64,000 nt of DNA from Engraulis encrasicolus (taxonomy: Eukaryota; Chordata; Actinopteri; Clupeiformes; Engraulidae). Both the position numbers and the translations under genes were made by a program. This document shows, in pieces, positions 1 through 13,708 of the stretch. How positions within the stretch are numbered: position 1 is the first letter of the stretch; the number at the start of each line of letters is the position of its first letter. The notes below the pieces were generated by a model. The model saw only the letters and a list, made by a program, of their open reading frames with translations, was not told the DNA's origin and did not search any database. The stretch spans positions 36,669,659 to 36,733,658 of the forward strand of contig NC_085871.1 in the NCBI RefSeq assembly GCF_034702125.1, given 5' to 3'.

Positions 1-1106
1 AGTTTACAACGGACGAGAAGCAATTCTCTTTCCAATCGGTCACGTAAACAACCACTAAAGTGGAGCATTAAACATTACAGTGTCAGTCTACCAGTTATGT
101 GACTGGACTTATGTAGCTTCTGTGATTTTTTTTAAAAGGCTTTCCCCTCATAAGTGCATCTACTCATTACAAAGAATTGCCGTACGAAAGCAATCCTAAT
201 AGCCTATCAACAGTCGATGAGCAAAAAAGCTGCAGAAGGATCAGAAAAGAATAATATAAGGCCTAACAGTATTATTAAAGGAACAGTCCATCCTTTTTTG
301 ATTTTCACATATTTGCAGTATTCCCAAGCATTATTCATGAATGTGCATACAATTTTCTTCTCAGTATTTTCAGTACTTATTGGAATCAGAATTATTAGCA
401 TAGCTTAGCATAATCACTGGGAGTAAATGGGAGCATTAGCGTCAAGCCACAAGTAATCACAGGACAGGATCAAGCTGTTTTGCACTCTTGTGATTTTTAC
501 ATTGATTTTAAATTAGATTATAAGTAGACCCACATTACATTTTGATGATGTTTCATTTGCTCCCATAGACTTGCATTGCTATGCTTAATTTGGCTATACT
601 GTTAAACTAGGCAATGCAAACACATACACGAAAAATCCCATGTATTCTCAAGTTTCACTTGGACTTAACTACATATGAACAATTTCTCGAAATGAGGTGG
701 ATTGCTCCTGCAGTAAGTAATTGATCATATCTAAAACAAATCATTGTTTGACTAAAATTATTCTAGGTCTAATTTGTCTGAGCTGCCATTTTTATCCTTC
801 ATCGACTGCCTTGGTAATGGGTCTAAAGAAGTGTTGCATCACCCCCCCTGCACTCAGCCTGTGTGTTCACCCCCAATCCACTGGCAAGTGTAAGCATATT
901 CCTGTATCCTAGGTATGGACATGTCCACGTAATTACACAGACACAGACATCAGCCTGCATACTAACACCCTTCGCTTACTTTTTAATTAACCTTTTGTTC
1001 ACCCCAGGACCCCTCCGACATGCCCGCGTATACAGACCACTGTAAAAGACAGCAACTGACATTTCCCCAGCAGTCCCGTCTGTGATTGGCTGTCTGTGTT
1101 GTGTCT
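1..1106. other. Intergenic DNA, nothing recognised
   Basis: This is AT-rich non-coding sequence. The open frames here are short, have no homology I recognise and no convincing splice context. I see no gene, RNA or clear repeat boundary. Confidence 0.5.
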
Positions 1107-1712
1107 GCAGGGCCATTTCAATGTATTTGGGAGCCCTAGGCAAAGAGAGCCTTGGAACCCCCTTTTTCTTCTTCAAGCTATTGGGGAGGGCCCCCCTCAA
1201 GATAGATTTTGATAGCATCATTTCACTTCTCAGTCATTGAATTTAGGGAGGTGGCTGCCACACTTCCGCAACGGTCATTGCGGTCATTTGACTACAAGTA
1301 CGTGAAGAAAGACTGGGCTACTTCTCAGTGACTAGACCCAGGGATGACCGGAGCACACAACATACTATAAGAGGTTTTTTATTTTGTTTGGTGCACAAAG
1401 TGACTGACGTTTTGACACACCTGCGTCTTCTTCAGAGTCCCAGCGTCTTCAGCGTCGAAACGTCAGTCACTTTGTGCACCAAAAAAATAAAAAAAAAACC
1501 CTTGAATAGTATGTTGTGTGCTCCGGTCATCCCTGGGTCTAGTCACTGAGAAGTAGCCCAGTCTTTCTTCATTCTACAGTCTGGACTGTGAGCACCACAG
1601 GCTGAAATGCAAGACATCCTTCCTTTTACTTAACTACAGTACTTATTACCAAGGGCCCCCTTTCAGCTGGAGGTCCTAGGCAATTGCCTAGTTGGCTTGC
1701 CTGATTGTGACT
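1107..1712 (+). repeat. Dispersed repeat copy split by a foldback insertion
   Basis: The left part (about 1107-1296) and right part (about 1575-1712) together match, in inverse orientation, the segment at 27783-27995. Both share blocks such as CTATTGGGGA, GATTTTGATAGCA and GGCAATTGCC in the same order. The middle, 1297-1574, is absent from the other copy and is a separate palindromic insertion. I cannot assign the repeat to a named family. Confidence 0.55.
1297..1574. mobile_element. Foldback of inverted PLE-like terminal repeats, no coding
   Basis: Two arms of about 115 bp (about 1302-1415 and 1455-1571) are inverted copies with small gaps, around a loop of about 40 bp. Each arm holds an A-rich AATAAA-type stretch and a GAAACGTCAGTCAC or complementary block next to CTTCTTCAGAG, the layout seen in pseudo-LTRs of Penelope-like elements. 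It interrupts an older dispersed repeat. That it is a collapsed PLE terminus is inference. Confidence 0.5.
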
Positions 1713-1843
1713 AGCCTGTGTGTTTGCTGCACTGTGCTGTGATGTGCGCACGAGTGACAGACACCTCTCCAAATGTCAGGCTTATACGCAGGGGTGACTA
1801 TGATGGGCAATGATGGAAAACATCTCGTAATGTGCTCCAGGCA

Positions 1844-3497
<1,654 letters not shown>

Positions 3498-3619
3498 ATC
3501 AACACTTGAGATTTTCTTTTACTTCAGACATGTAAAAGTTTGATCTTTCACCTGACATGTTTCGACGGTCTTAAGTAAAGTACATGTCTTAAGTAAAAGA
3601 AAATCTCAAGTGTTGAATC
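3498..3619. mobile_element. Small foldback with PLE-like loop
   Basis: The arms at about 3500-3535 and 3582-3619 are near-perfect inverted copies, beginning AACACTTGAGATTTTC and ending in the reverse complement. The loop carries CACCTGACATGTTTCGACGG, resembling the TGACxx..GTTTCG block of PLE pseudo-LTRs. It has no coding capacity. Confidence 0.45.
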
Positions 3620-3805
3620 TTTGGGGTTCATTGAACATGTTGGCGTCTACAGTGTTGATTCCTCAGCCCTGATTATTCCTACAGTGCTGTAAAAAACAAA
3701 AAGATTAAGCAGTGAGTGGCGGTCGAGTCGACACAGTCATGCAGAGGAGCTGTGAACTGTCCACTTCCTGTCATCATTGTGCCTCGTTGACCTGCAGGAA
3801 GTCGG

Positions 3806-3877
3806 AGTCCTCCAAGGAAAAAGACAACCCCCTCCAGACGGAGTCCTCCAAGCAAAAAGACAACCCCCTCCAGACGG
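3806..3877 (+). repeat. 36-bp tandem duplication
   Basis: Two adjacent 36-bp units start GGAGTCCTCCAAG and end CCCCTCCAGAC, differing at one base. Because 36 is a multiple of 3, the open frame here repeats a 12-residue unit, but there is no other support for coding. The rest of 3620-3973 shows nothing recognisable. Confidence 0.75.
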
Positions 3878-3973
3878 AAGCGGTTGAAGGACATGCCATT
3901 TGTAGAAAATAGCAAAACGTCAACTTGACAGGCTATAAATAAACAAGAGCAAGGACAACAGGACAAACAAAAA

Positions 3974-4258
3974 TGGTAACACTTTATTTTAGGGATACAT
4001 CTATTAGCACTAATACATACAATGTACCTGTATAAGTAGCTTGTAAGGCATGTACAAAGCAAAATCAAATATTTGTTAGGCATGTATTCGCAAATATCTT
4101 GTTCATGCACAATAAGGGATTTATTACCAATTTAACCTTAGTAAGGACCTAGAAGGCCTTAGCATTTGGTTAGTACATGCCTTACAAAGTACTAATGCAG
4201 GCATTAACATTATATGTATTAGTGCTAATAGATGTATCCCTAAAATAAAGTGTTACCA
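3974..4258. mobile_element. 285-bp MITE with 46-bp terminal inverted repeats
   Basis: The left end begins TGGTAACACTTTATTTTAGG and the right end is its reverse complement, matching over about 46 bp through the TTAGTGCTAATA block. The interior has further palindromes (GGCATGTAC/GTACATGCC). It is a non-autonomous DNA transposon. I could not fix a clean target-site duplication, so the superfamily is open. Confidence 0.8.
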
Positions 4259-4831
4259 CAAAAGTAATGCAGTGCCCATGGAACACACAGAATGTACTCA
4301 AGAAGAGCTAGGATTCGGGATAATGAATAATGAAACAATAATGAAAGACATACACCATCCCAGTCATAATTGTTTCCAAAATCTGCCTTCTGGAAAACTA
4401 CGCTCACTTCAGTGTAGAACAGAAAGCTCCCCTCAGGCTTTCCGCTTTTTAAATTCACGTTCTAAAGCCAAACTTCAATATTGTTTGACATTGTTGCGAA
4501 CTGTTACTATTATTTACTGTGTTTTGTACTATTATTACGCAGAAGAAAGCAGTCTCGACATTCATTTCACTGCAAAAAATTGTGCCAGAAGACGTGACAA
4601 ATAGAATTCTTGAATCTTGACTCTGAATCTTGCACTATATGAATGGTTGTAAAATCTCTGAAACCCAAATACTCTGAGGGGTGCTTTTGTCCGTTCATCT
4701 CCGGACACAAGTAAAATGTAACACCTACCAGTAGCAAATCCTGCTAATGTGGACCTACAGTATGTTGTGCATATAGAGCAGAGTAACTTAATCCTGAAGG
4801 AAATGTTCAAGGGTTCAAATGGCTCTACACA
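4259..4831. other. Intergenic DNA, nothing recognised
   Basis: Unremarkable sequence between two MITEs, with no coding or repeat signal that I can support. Confidence 0.45.
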
Positions 4832-5072
4832 TGAAGAGTTCAGATGCAAAACCCCCTAACTCCATTTCTGAAGACCTGCACTTCTATATTTTTAGAGAAC
4901 CCTGTTGTTGGCTTGATTTACATTCATGGACTTGATGATAATACATATTAATAGTTATATTACATAAATAAAATGAACAAATATGATATTTTGATAGCTT
5001 TGTATTAAATAAATATGAAATAAGATTATTTTCTTAAAAGGCACTTAGGGGTTTTTGCATCTGAACTCTTCA
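4832..5072. mobile_element. 241-bp AT-rich MITE
   Basis: The terminal inverted repeats at 4832-4859 and 5045-5072 (GAAGAGTTCAGATGCAAAA against its complement) enclose very AT-rich DNA. A hAT-like element starts 10 bp to its right. Confidence 0.7.
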
Positions 5073-5081
5073 CATCTAGAG

Positions 5082-5795
5082 CAGTGGTTTTCAATGTGGG
5101 GGCCGGGGACCCCTGGGAGGGGGGTGGGGGGTTGCTGCGTGAGGGGGTGCTAGGGAGACTGCAGCAAGTTGGAAGAAAAAGTACAGTGGGCCTAAAACAA
5201 AATAACTAATAATTGAATAAACTGAATAGCTAATGTACACCATCTCTGAACAGTATTGTTTTATATATCCCTGTGGAGCACTGACTCACAGAACTAGACT
5301 ATGGTTGTGAAACGGTAGCCTCGCGCGCCATCCCACGTGCTTCCGCCAAAGGATTGACTCCACTACTAGGCCCCTGTTTTCTGTGGCACGATGTGAGCGG
5401 TATGGATCTGACCGGCCAACCCTCCCCAGAAAACAGCCAATAAGCGAATAGGCGCCACACGTGGGGGAAAATGGGGGAGGACGCTTGTGACGACGTAAAA
5501 GTCTGTGCTAATGGCTCTGGTCTGCGCTATGTTGTTGTTGAGTAACTGTCGGCAATTGGGTGAGAGCTGTCCAATCATTTCAAACCGTAACTGAGTGCAA
5601 ACTTCCCGCTTCCTGCAATCGTGTCAGATCAAACAACCTCCAGACCATGAATACGAAATGAAATGGTAGTATTATGGGATGGTCAGGACCAGGCTAGTGA
5701 CAAGGGTGCACAGGAAAAAAATTAGTCTGGCACCCATTGGCAGGAATCTACCGGTATATGGGGGGCCATGTCATGGTAGAGTTTGGGAAAGCCTG
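5082..5795. mobile_element. hAT-like non-autonomous element, about 714 bp
   Basis: The left end CAGTGGTTTTCAATGTGGG resembles the 'CAGTGGTTCTCAA' end of Charlie-type hAT elements. The right end reads GGGAAAGCCTG. Flanking 8-mers ATCTAGAG and ACCTAGAG differ at one base, fitting an aged 8-bp hAT duplication. There is no transposase frame inside. Confidence 0.55.
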
Positions 5796-5929
5796 ACCTA
5801 GAGTACTTACACACGGTGGACACAAGTAAAAAGCAAACTCCTAGTTAATCCTACTTTTTAAAGTGTGTGCACTAAATCAACACAGTAACAGGTTATACGT
5901 GCAGTAGCAGGTTATATACTGTAAGCAGT

Positions 5930-6340
5930 CATGGGTAAGCGGTTAGGGCGTCAGACTTGTAGCCCAAAGGTTTTGCTGAATCGACTCCCGATCCGCCAGG
6001 TTGGTGGGGGGAGTAATAAATCAGTAACCTGATTTACATCATCTGGCTGCGTTCGGCTACGTCACGCGGGGGCGTTCCATATCAGATGGTAAGAATCAGG
6101 TAAATAAATCAGTGCTCTCCCCCATCCTCCCTTATGACATACCCTGAGCATGGTACCGTCCCGCCGCACTGCTCCCTTGGGGCGGCATTGGGGCTGCTCC
6201 CTTGCTCAGGTGAAGCATAAATGCAATTTCGTTTTGTGCCCTGAACACTTGTGTGCTGTGGAGTGCTGTGTCACAATGGCAATGGGAGTTGGAGTTTCCC
6301 AGTTGGGCTTTACTTCTGCCACCACACAGAAAGAGAGCGT
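5930..6340 (+). mobile_element. tRNA-derived SINE with a nested insertion
   Basis: The head has an A-box-like GGTAAGCGGTTAGGGC and a B-box-like ATCGACTCCC region, i.e. an internal RNA polymerase III promoter. The body includes CATAAATGCAATTTCG and ends near GGGCTTTACTT. An 80-bp insertion at 6026-6105 interrupts it and is annotated separately. Confidence 0.7.
6026..6105. mobile_element. 80-bp foldback MITE nested in the SINE
   Basis: The ends are imperfect inverted repeats (AACCTGATTTACATCATCTG against CAGATGGTAAGAATCAGGT). It is flanked by the direct repeat AAATCAGT (6018-6025 and 6106-6113), extendable to 11 bp, consistent with a target-site duplication of about 8 bp or more. Removing it makes the SINE body continuous. 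Confidence 0.65.
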
Positions 6341-6583
6341 TTAAGTTAGGGGGGGGGGGGGAGAAATAGTCATGCCATGTTTATTTTTCTGTATTTCCTC
6401 ATAGACCTGTTATTGCAGTCTAGTGTTGGTGATTCTTCTCCTAGTGTAATAATCTTTATTTGCAATGTCTGAAAGTTCCAGCCAAGTCTGGCAGCCACTA
6501 TCTCCACTGTGCTCTGCACTCTTAAGGGTTCATTTAGTTCACTAAGTCTTCAGCTATCCCCAGTCATACATTTTCTCTCTCTC

Positions 6584-7513
<930 letters not shown>

Positions 7514-7886
7514 ACAGTCTGACCAGTGACCCCCTATTGGTCTTCAAGACAAATGCTCATCCCCAAGTTTGTCTGTTTTCAGGGAAAACGTGCCAAATTT
7601 AGCTTCTCAAAAACGTATTCTATCAGCACAAACAGAGCTGATAAAGCCTACTTCATTTAACGGCACATTAAAATCTAAATTGAATACTATGAGGAATAAC
7701 ACGTCTGTAGTGATTGCAAGACGATGTGATATATTGCATGGCCTAATCTTAGGTGTAAAAACTTGTTAATATTGGAGTGCACACTGATTTTAAAATGTGG
7801 ACTTTTGGGGTGCCAGGTGTGCATAATGCAGTTGCATAACTGATATAACACTGTGTTAACTGTTGTAACACTTGTGCTTTACGTAA

Positions 7887-8031
7887 GGGTTAACGTTCGG
7901 CGAGAAGGTCGCTACCGTGGAATAGCAGCACGACAGAGAGAATCTTTAGACCCCGACGCGGAGCGGAGGGGTCTTGTTCTCTCTGAAGTGCTGCTATTCC
8001 ACAAAGCGACCGACTCGCCGAAAGTTAACCC
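7887..8031. mobile_element. Palindromic foldback MITE
   Basis: Arms of 57 bp (7887-7943 and 7975-8031) are inverted copies starting GGGTTAACGTTCGGCGAG, with about 31 bp between. The arms are more GC-rich than the surroundings. It lies in an open frame on each strand that I treat as spurious. Confidence 0.75.
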
Positions 8032-8167
8032 GCTTATTATATGGATATACTTAAATGATTCACACATGCGGGACATTTCTTTAGACCTATTTAATGTTAA
8101 GATTGTTGCTGCGCAAAACAAAACAGTGCCGTTGTGGAACACCGCTAGGCAACAGCTAGGTAGGCTA

Positions 8168-8418
8168 GCCAGGACAACAGGTGTTGTCTATCACAGCAGC
8201 TGATTAGAGTGACAAAAGACCGGACCCCCTGCGGAGTGATATGAAACATTCGCTTTAGCCACTGACTTGTATGCAAGCCAGTGGCTTTAGCAGTGAACGT
8301 CTTGTTGCCATTGACAGCGGTAGCCAGGACAACGGGTGCTGTCTATCACAGCAGCTGATTAGAGTCTTGTTGAAAAGTCGCTTTAGCAGTGAAAAGTCTT
8401 GTTGTCATTGACAGCGGT
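8168..8418. repeat. Imperfect short direct repeats
   Basis: A 44-bp block containing TATCACAGCAGCTGATTAGA occurs at 8168-8211 and 8322-8365. A block around TTTAGCAGTGAA..GTCTTGTTG..CATTGACAGCGG also occurs twice just before and after the second copy. This is a small local duplication of unknown origin. Confidence 0.65.
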
Positions 8419-8689
8419 CTGTTATAGACCAACCCTTCCGTTATCGAAAAATAACAGACGTCCGAACGTTGGGGAGCCCCGTTGAAATGAATGGAGCATT
8501 CGACAGATGACGTCACAACCATATAATAATGTTGAATATTATGGAGGCAGCTAATCATTTCTGTTTGTCAACAATCAGCGTTTAGAAAAATAAAAGGGTT
8601 TTGGCTTTACATCAAAAGACCTGATTTATTGGAAAGAGGAAAGAATAACAAGCGAGAGTCTTCTCTGCAGGTTTAAAGGGTGCATCCAG

Positions 8690-8845
8690 GAGCGGAGCTA
8701 TGGGGGGGCAAGCAGGGCATTTGCCCCTGAGGCCAGGGCCCTCCTGTATTGTTGGTGGGGGCCCTATTGTCACCATGGCAAGTTGTCTGAGGGGCCCTAT
8801 CAGTGTTTTGCCCTGGGGCCCTGTGTGCAATTGTTCCGCCACTGG
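8690..8845. repeat. GGGCCC-rich dispersed repeat fragment
   Basis: The segment has several GGGGCCCT blocks and GCAATTGTTCCGCCACTGGG. It resembles interspersed GGGCCC-rich repeats seen elsewhere in the window, but I cannot align it cleanly to them. Confidence 0.4.
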
Positions 8846-8952
8846 GTGCATCTGGTTATTCCTCTACGGCTTATAGACTTCGGAACTCTATCCAAAGCAC
8901 TCTCCTTTGAAGGTAGTTGGAGTTCTTAAAACCCTTTATTTTACATAGGGCT

Positions 8953-9071
8953 GAATAATGAAAAGGAAGAAAGGAGTCGCACACTAGAGCTGAATGCAGA
9001 ATCAAAAACAAAGCCGAAAAAAGTAAATAAAACCGACAGACGGGGACAAACGTTTCGGGTCGCCACCCCAC
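8953..9071 (-). mobile_element. Short PLE-like pseudo-LTR fragment with 14-bp duplication
   Basis: The direct repeat TTTTACATAGGGCT flanks 119 bp at 8939-8952 and 9072-9085. On the - strand the insert reads a CCCGAAACGTTTGTCCCC block, an A/T-rich TTTATTTACTTTTTTC stretch and AGTGTGCGACTCC, an order typical of PLE termini. The exact 14-bp duplication supports retrotransposition. The family call is inference. Confidence 0.5.
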
Positions 9072-9465
9072 TTTTACATAGGGCTAAAATGTAGCCTACC
9101 TCATTTATTACTTTCAAACACAAAGCAGCCTTTTTGAAGCTGGGCAGGCAAAAAATTGGGCTGATTTGAAAAAGAACTATTATCCTTCATTAAGCTGGAG
9201 ACACGTAACACATAATATACATAATTTGCACAGTCATTGTCTGCCCCTGTATGAAGTTGAATACGTTGTCATGAGAACAAAAGGAAACATTATTTTCATA
9301 CGTTTTTAGGGCATACATTGTTTGGTTTGTTCAGCGCAATTAATATGCTCCCCATAGGTACAATCCCTTTCTGAGAATCCCTTTCTGCTTTGTGAGGTAA
9401 TTTTGGAAGACATGTCTGACACTTTAATGGGCAAGGGCCCATATAATACTGGTTATTGTAGAACT

Positions 9466-9621
<156 letters not shown>

Positions 9622-10377
9622 CCATAATTACATAATAACCTTATATCATCTCACTTGTGTGAAACACCAAAATCCATTTGCCTGCATAAGCACTAGCTGG
9701 TAACATCTGTTATTGAATTCTATAGCATGTTCCCTTTTCTGTTTGTGCACAGTTTCCAAAGTTGTCTTCCAAGTGCTGAAATGACAAATGACAAAATACT
9801 CTCCTGTTGGACACTTGACCTGATGATATTTCAAAGATAACTCTCTCTTCTACATGGGTAATAGGATTCAGCGGTCCCACACACATTTCCCCCGTTTTTA
9901 GTCAATGTCATACAGTATATCAAGAACAGTTATGTCACACAATAATGACAGGGGCGAGAGTGACTGTTGCCAGGCAGAGATGTAAAGGTTGTAAGTGCAT
10001 GTGTTGCATGGAATCTTCTGACCTTCAAAGAAAACAGCAAATGGGCACAGCACACTTTCAAATATGGGTTGTGTGCTAGTGTGTGTGCATGAGTACAAAA
10101 GGCAAATGAGAAGTCCACAACCATCCCATTTCATTTCAGGGACTCTTTCTCAGCTGCAGTCAGACTGCCTTAATGACCAGGCGGGGCACAGGTGGGCACA
10201 GGTGCACTGAAAAAAGAGGGAATAGCGGGTCTTTGAATTAACCTATATAAAGTAAATAGATGCAAAACAATTCATTAACATTCCTTGAGTAAACATGATT
10301 TCATCAAATAAGGATAATGTGTTCTTGGAGACTGCTGAATTGGCATGTTTCTAATGCTTTGAATGAACATGATTAAG

Positions 10378-10553
10378 TTGTGTCTGGGGTGGCCTCCAGT
10401 CCTGAGGTGGCGCTAGTGCACCACTTTCTAAGACAAGAAGAAGCCGGAAAGTTTCAAGCCAGAGAGCCGTTCGACTCAGTCAGCCCGGTCCTACTCTTCA
10501 GTCTCATCTCGCTGGAATAGTGTTGTCATGTGTGAAGATATACACGAAATTGA
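10378..10553 (+). other. Candidate first exon of the 10-15 kb locus
   Basis: The block is less AT-rich than its surroundings and ends at a strong donor (ATTGA|GTAAGT, exon end 10553). A start codon at 10528 opens MCEDIHEI before the donor. No TATA box is evident. This may be the 5' exon of the SAMD3-like relic whose later exon-like blocks follow at 11.4-14.6 kb. The assignment is inference, and a non-coding transcript fits equally well. Confidence 0.3.
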
Positions 10554-11366
10554 GTAAGTAACTGAAGTACTTTCATTTATGGTGGGCGATGTACTACTGC
10601 TCTTGTGTCTTTTGTGTGTGGAAGCTGAGCTTAGACTCTACTACATTTACCCACGCAGTGCTCTTTGCTTAGTAACAGGTGCACTGCAAACACATGCAGT
10701 TGGCTATGCCCCATGTCATTTTAGAAAAGAATGGAAAATATGTACATTTAGGATATTCAAAGGATGTAGTAAAAACTGCTACTGTACAACAATCTAGCTG
10801 GTTATCTTCAGTTAATAGCTATATTTGCGCGGGAGGGTCTGATCCGTTAATGGGGGAGGGGTGGTGAGGGGTATGCACAGAAGTAGAACTTGATCGAACA
10901 CGTTGCATGCTCACGAGAACAGAGGGCTGGCGTCGTTTCGGTGTGTTCATTTTAAGCCAAGTATTCTATTTTTAAAGTTTTCTTTTCTTATCCAACCCAG
11001 GTGTTTAATGCACACATGCACTTGTGGTCTTAACCAAAGATTAATCAAATGTAAGCTTTCCTGCACACGAAGTCAAAGAACAACCGACCTAGATAGAGTG
11101 CATATAACCTGAATTTAAACTTTGCACAGGGAATTGGATGAAACATGTGGGAATAGTATCCTATTTCTTGAAGTGCATATCACTTTTTTTTTTACTTGCA
11201 CTTATGGTGCAATGCAAAGCATGCACTGCCTTATCTCGTTTTACTTAGCCTATATCTTCCTCTTTTAAGTGGAGCATTGTTTACAAGTAGCCTAGTTTAC
11301 AGAATGCATGCTCCTCATTCACGAATCCTGTGCTGTTTATTAAATGCTTAACCTCACCAATTCCTC

Positions 11367-11367
<1 letters not shown>

Positions 11368-11409
<42 letters not shown>

Positions 11410-11410
11410 T
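11368..11410. repeat. (TTTC)n microsatellite
   Basis: A tetranucleotide array that runs directly into the acceptor-like TTTAAG of the next exon-like block. A second (TTTC)n sits at the same relative place before the duplicated block at 12.4 kb. Confidence 0.93.
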
Positions 11411-11503
11411 AAGGACTTCTGCTGCACTGTTCGAAGTCTGTAAGGTAAGACATTCAATGCTGATTGTCTTTAAGGTTTTTATATTGCTTTTATGTTGTGT
11501 GAA

Positions 11504-11505
<2 letters not shown>

Positions 11506-11579
<74 letters not shown>
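11506..11579. repeat. (GT)n microsatellite
   Basis: A pure GT array within the intron-like gap between the first two exon-like blocks. It is absent from the corresponding gap of the duplicated copy. Confidence 0.95.
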
Positions 11580-11581
<2 letters not shown>

Positions 11582-11859
11582 GCTTTTCCCTAATGTTTAT
11601 GATTTGTCAATCCTTTGGGCTCTTTATGCCTTTTCAGATCAGTGCTGAATTCAAAAGAATAACCACAGTTCCCCTGCAATCCAAGCAACTGTTGCTGAAT
11701 TGGCTGATGTAAGTTTCTGTATTTTTTGCCTGTCTACTTGATGGTTCCTGAGCAAAAAGCCTTTTTTACTATTGAGTTACACCCATGCATGTTAAAACCC
11801 CATAGAGAGGATCATGATCTGCCTTAGTAGTCATGGTACCAGTACATTCATATGCATGT

Positions 11860-12260
11860 TTCTTTTGGTGGCAGTCAGCTTCCCAATGTTGATGCCATTC
11901 ATAGAATCCCAAAACAAATCAGTCCCACCACCATTTTTGACCGTAAACATGGGACTATTTTCTTTATACTTCTCCCTTGGCTACTATCACACATGCTTGA
12001 AACAATATAAAGCAAATGTGTTCATCATGGTTTCATCAGAGACTAACAGACTTCAGATATGGATTGCTGGAACCATGTCCTGTGGTCTGATGACACCAAC
12101 ATGAACACATTTTTTCGGATGGTGTCAAGCATGTGTGATCTTAACCAAGTGAGTAGTACAAAGTAAACTGTCCCATGCTCATGGTCAAGTAGTGGTAGTG
12201 GGACAGACATGGTTTTAGGTGGATGCATGGCGTCAATATTGGAAATCTGAATTTCACCAA
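11860..12260. mobile_element. Inverted pair of Tc1/mariner-like transposase fragments
   Basis: The left half (about 11870-12035) and right half (about 12085-12255) are diverged inverted copies. Both hold TCACACATGCTTGA and AATGTGTTCAT..TGGT blocks in opposite order. The centre has GGAACCATGTCCTGTGGTCTGATGA, which resembles the 'tggtctgatga' stretch of Tc1-like transposase genes. Neither half is an intact frame. It lies between the duplicated exon pairs of the SAMD3-like relic. Confidence 0.5.
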
Positions 12261-12379
12261 CATGTACCATGACAATTGAAGCAGATCATGATACAGTCTG
12301 TGATTTTAAAGGCGCAGAGAGTGATTTTTTAAGTAGTTTATTTCCAGAACTCATGCTGCACAGGTTACAAATGTTCTCC

Positions 12380-12382
12380 TTT

Positions 12383-12442
<60 letters not shown>
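12380..12442. repeat. (TTTC)n microsatellite
   Basis: A tetranucleotide array just upstream of the second copy of the duplicated exon pair. It matches the position of the array at 11368. Confidence 0.95.
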
Positions 12443-12443
<1 letters not shown>

Positions 12444-13349
12444 ATTTCATTAAGTTGTACAAGATGCACCATTTCTGAGGACTTCTGGCACAGTAGCCTG
12501 CACTGTTCAAAGTTTGCAAGGTAAGACATTCAATTCGGATTGTCTTAAATGTTTTGATTTGTGAATGACAGCATTTTATCTCCTTTCTTGAATGTGTGTG
12601 TGGCTTTCTCCTAATGTTAATGATTTGATTGTTAAATCCTTTGGGCTCTTTATGTCTTTTCAGATCAGTGCTGAATTGAAAAGAATCACCACAGTCCCAC
12701 TGCAATGCCCTGCACTGTTCCAAGTCCACAAGGTAAAGCATTCACTTTGGCCACAACCCTACCCAGTGCACCTTAACAACTTGACTCCTGCTTTAAATTA
12801 GCTGTTGGGGGTGACTAAATATTCCAGTGGTATAAGGAGCTGCTTCTCGAATTTTTATATTTAAATTTTGTCGTACTCTGACCAGTGAATATTAGATTAT
12901 TGCTTAGTACTAGAATTGGAGTTATCTGAGACAAGATGATCTGATCTGAGAAGTGTTGATGACTACCTCCCTGGTGTTCCCACGCTCAGTGTGGAGTGTG
13001 ACACTAGTTAGTTTGTATGCATTGTGCTATGCTCAACATGACATTGAGAGGCTTCAGTTGAAAGTGAGCAAGCTATCCCACGGTTTCCTTATTCCAATAC
13101 ACTTACTACACAATGCATGTGCAGCTAAACAAAAAGAAATATTAATATCTTCTATGTAGAAACAAAATGAGCACTACAATGAAGGGTATAATATCTCAGA
13201 GCACTTTGTCGACACATGTTTTTCTCTCTGATGGTGGGGGGGGGGAGAAATCAGAGTCGACAGAGTGCACCAGCTGTGTTACGCTTTTCATTATATTGCC
13301 CATTGTATGTCTGCCTAGAATATTGCATGTTTTATTTTTAATCACTTAA

Positions 13350-13708
13350 AGGGACACTGTGTGAGATTTTTAGTTGTTTATTTCCAGAATTCATGCTGCC
13401 CATTCACTAATGTTACCTTTTTCATGAATACTTACAACCAGCATCAAATTCTAAGTATTCATTATGACTGGAAAAATTGCACTTTTCATACATGAAAAGG
13501 GGGATCTTCTCCATGGTCCGCCATTTTGAATTTCCAAAAATAGCCATTTTTAGCTGCAAAAATGACTGTACTTGGACCATACTAGAAAATATTAGTTTAT
13601 TACTCAGTAAACTTTCATGTAAAGATCAAATTTGGCAATAGGCAGCCCAGTTTCAATGAGCAGCATAGTTGCAGTACCTTTTTTGACCATTTCCTGCACA
13701 GTGTCCCT
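13350..13708 (+). mobile_element. piggyBac-type MITE, copy A
   Basis: A 359-bp element flanked by TTAA (13346-13349 and 13709-13712) with ends AGGGACACTGTG and CACAGTGTCCCT. Near-identical copies lie at 35609 and 40923 and a diverged copy at 16657. TTAA duplication is the hallmark of piggyBac. There is no transposase inside. Confidence 0.8.

Noticed and set aside
7853..8203. 116-aa frame as a gene
   Set aside because: It reads straight through the palindromic foldback at 7887-8031, and the opposite strand is open too, as expected for a symmetric repeat.
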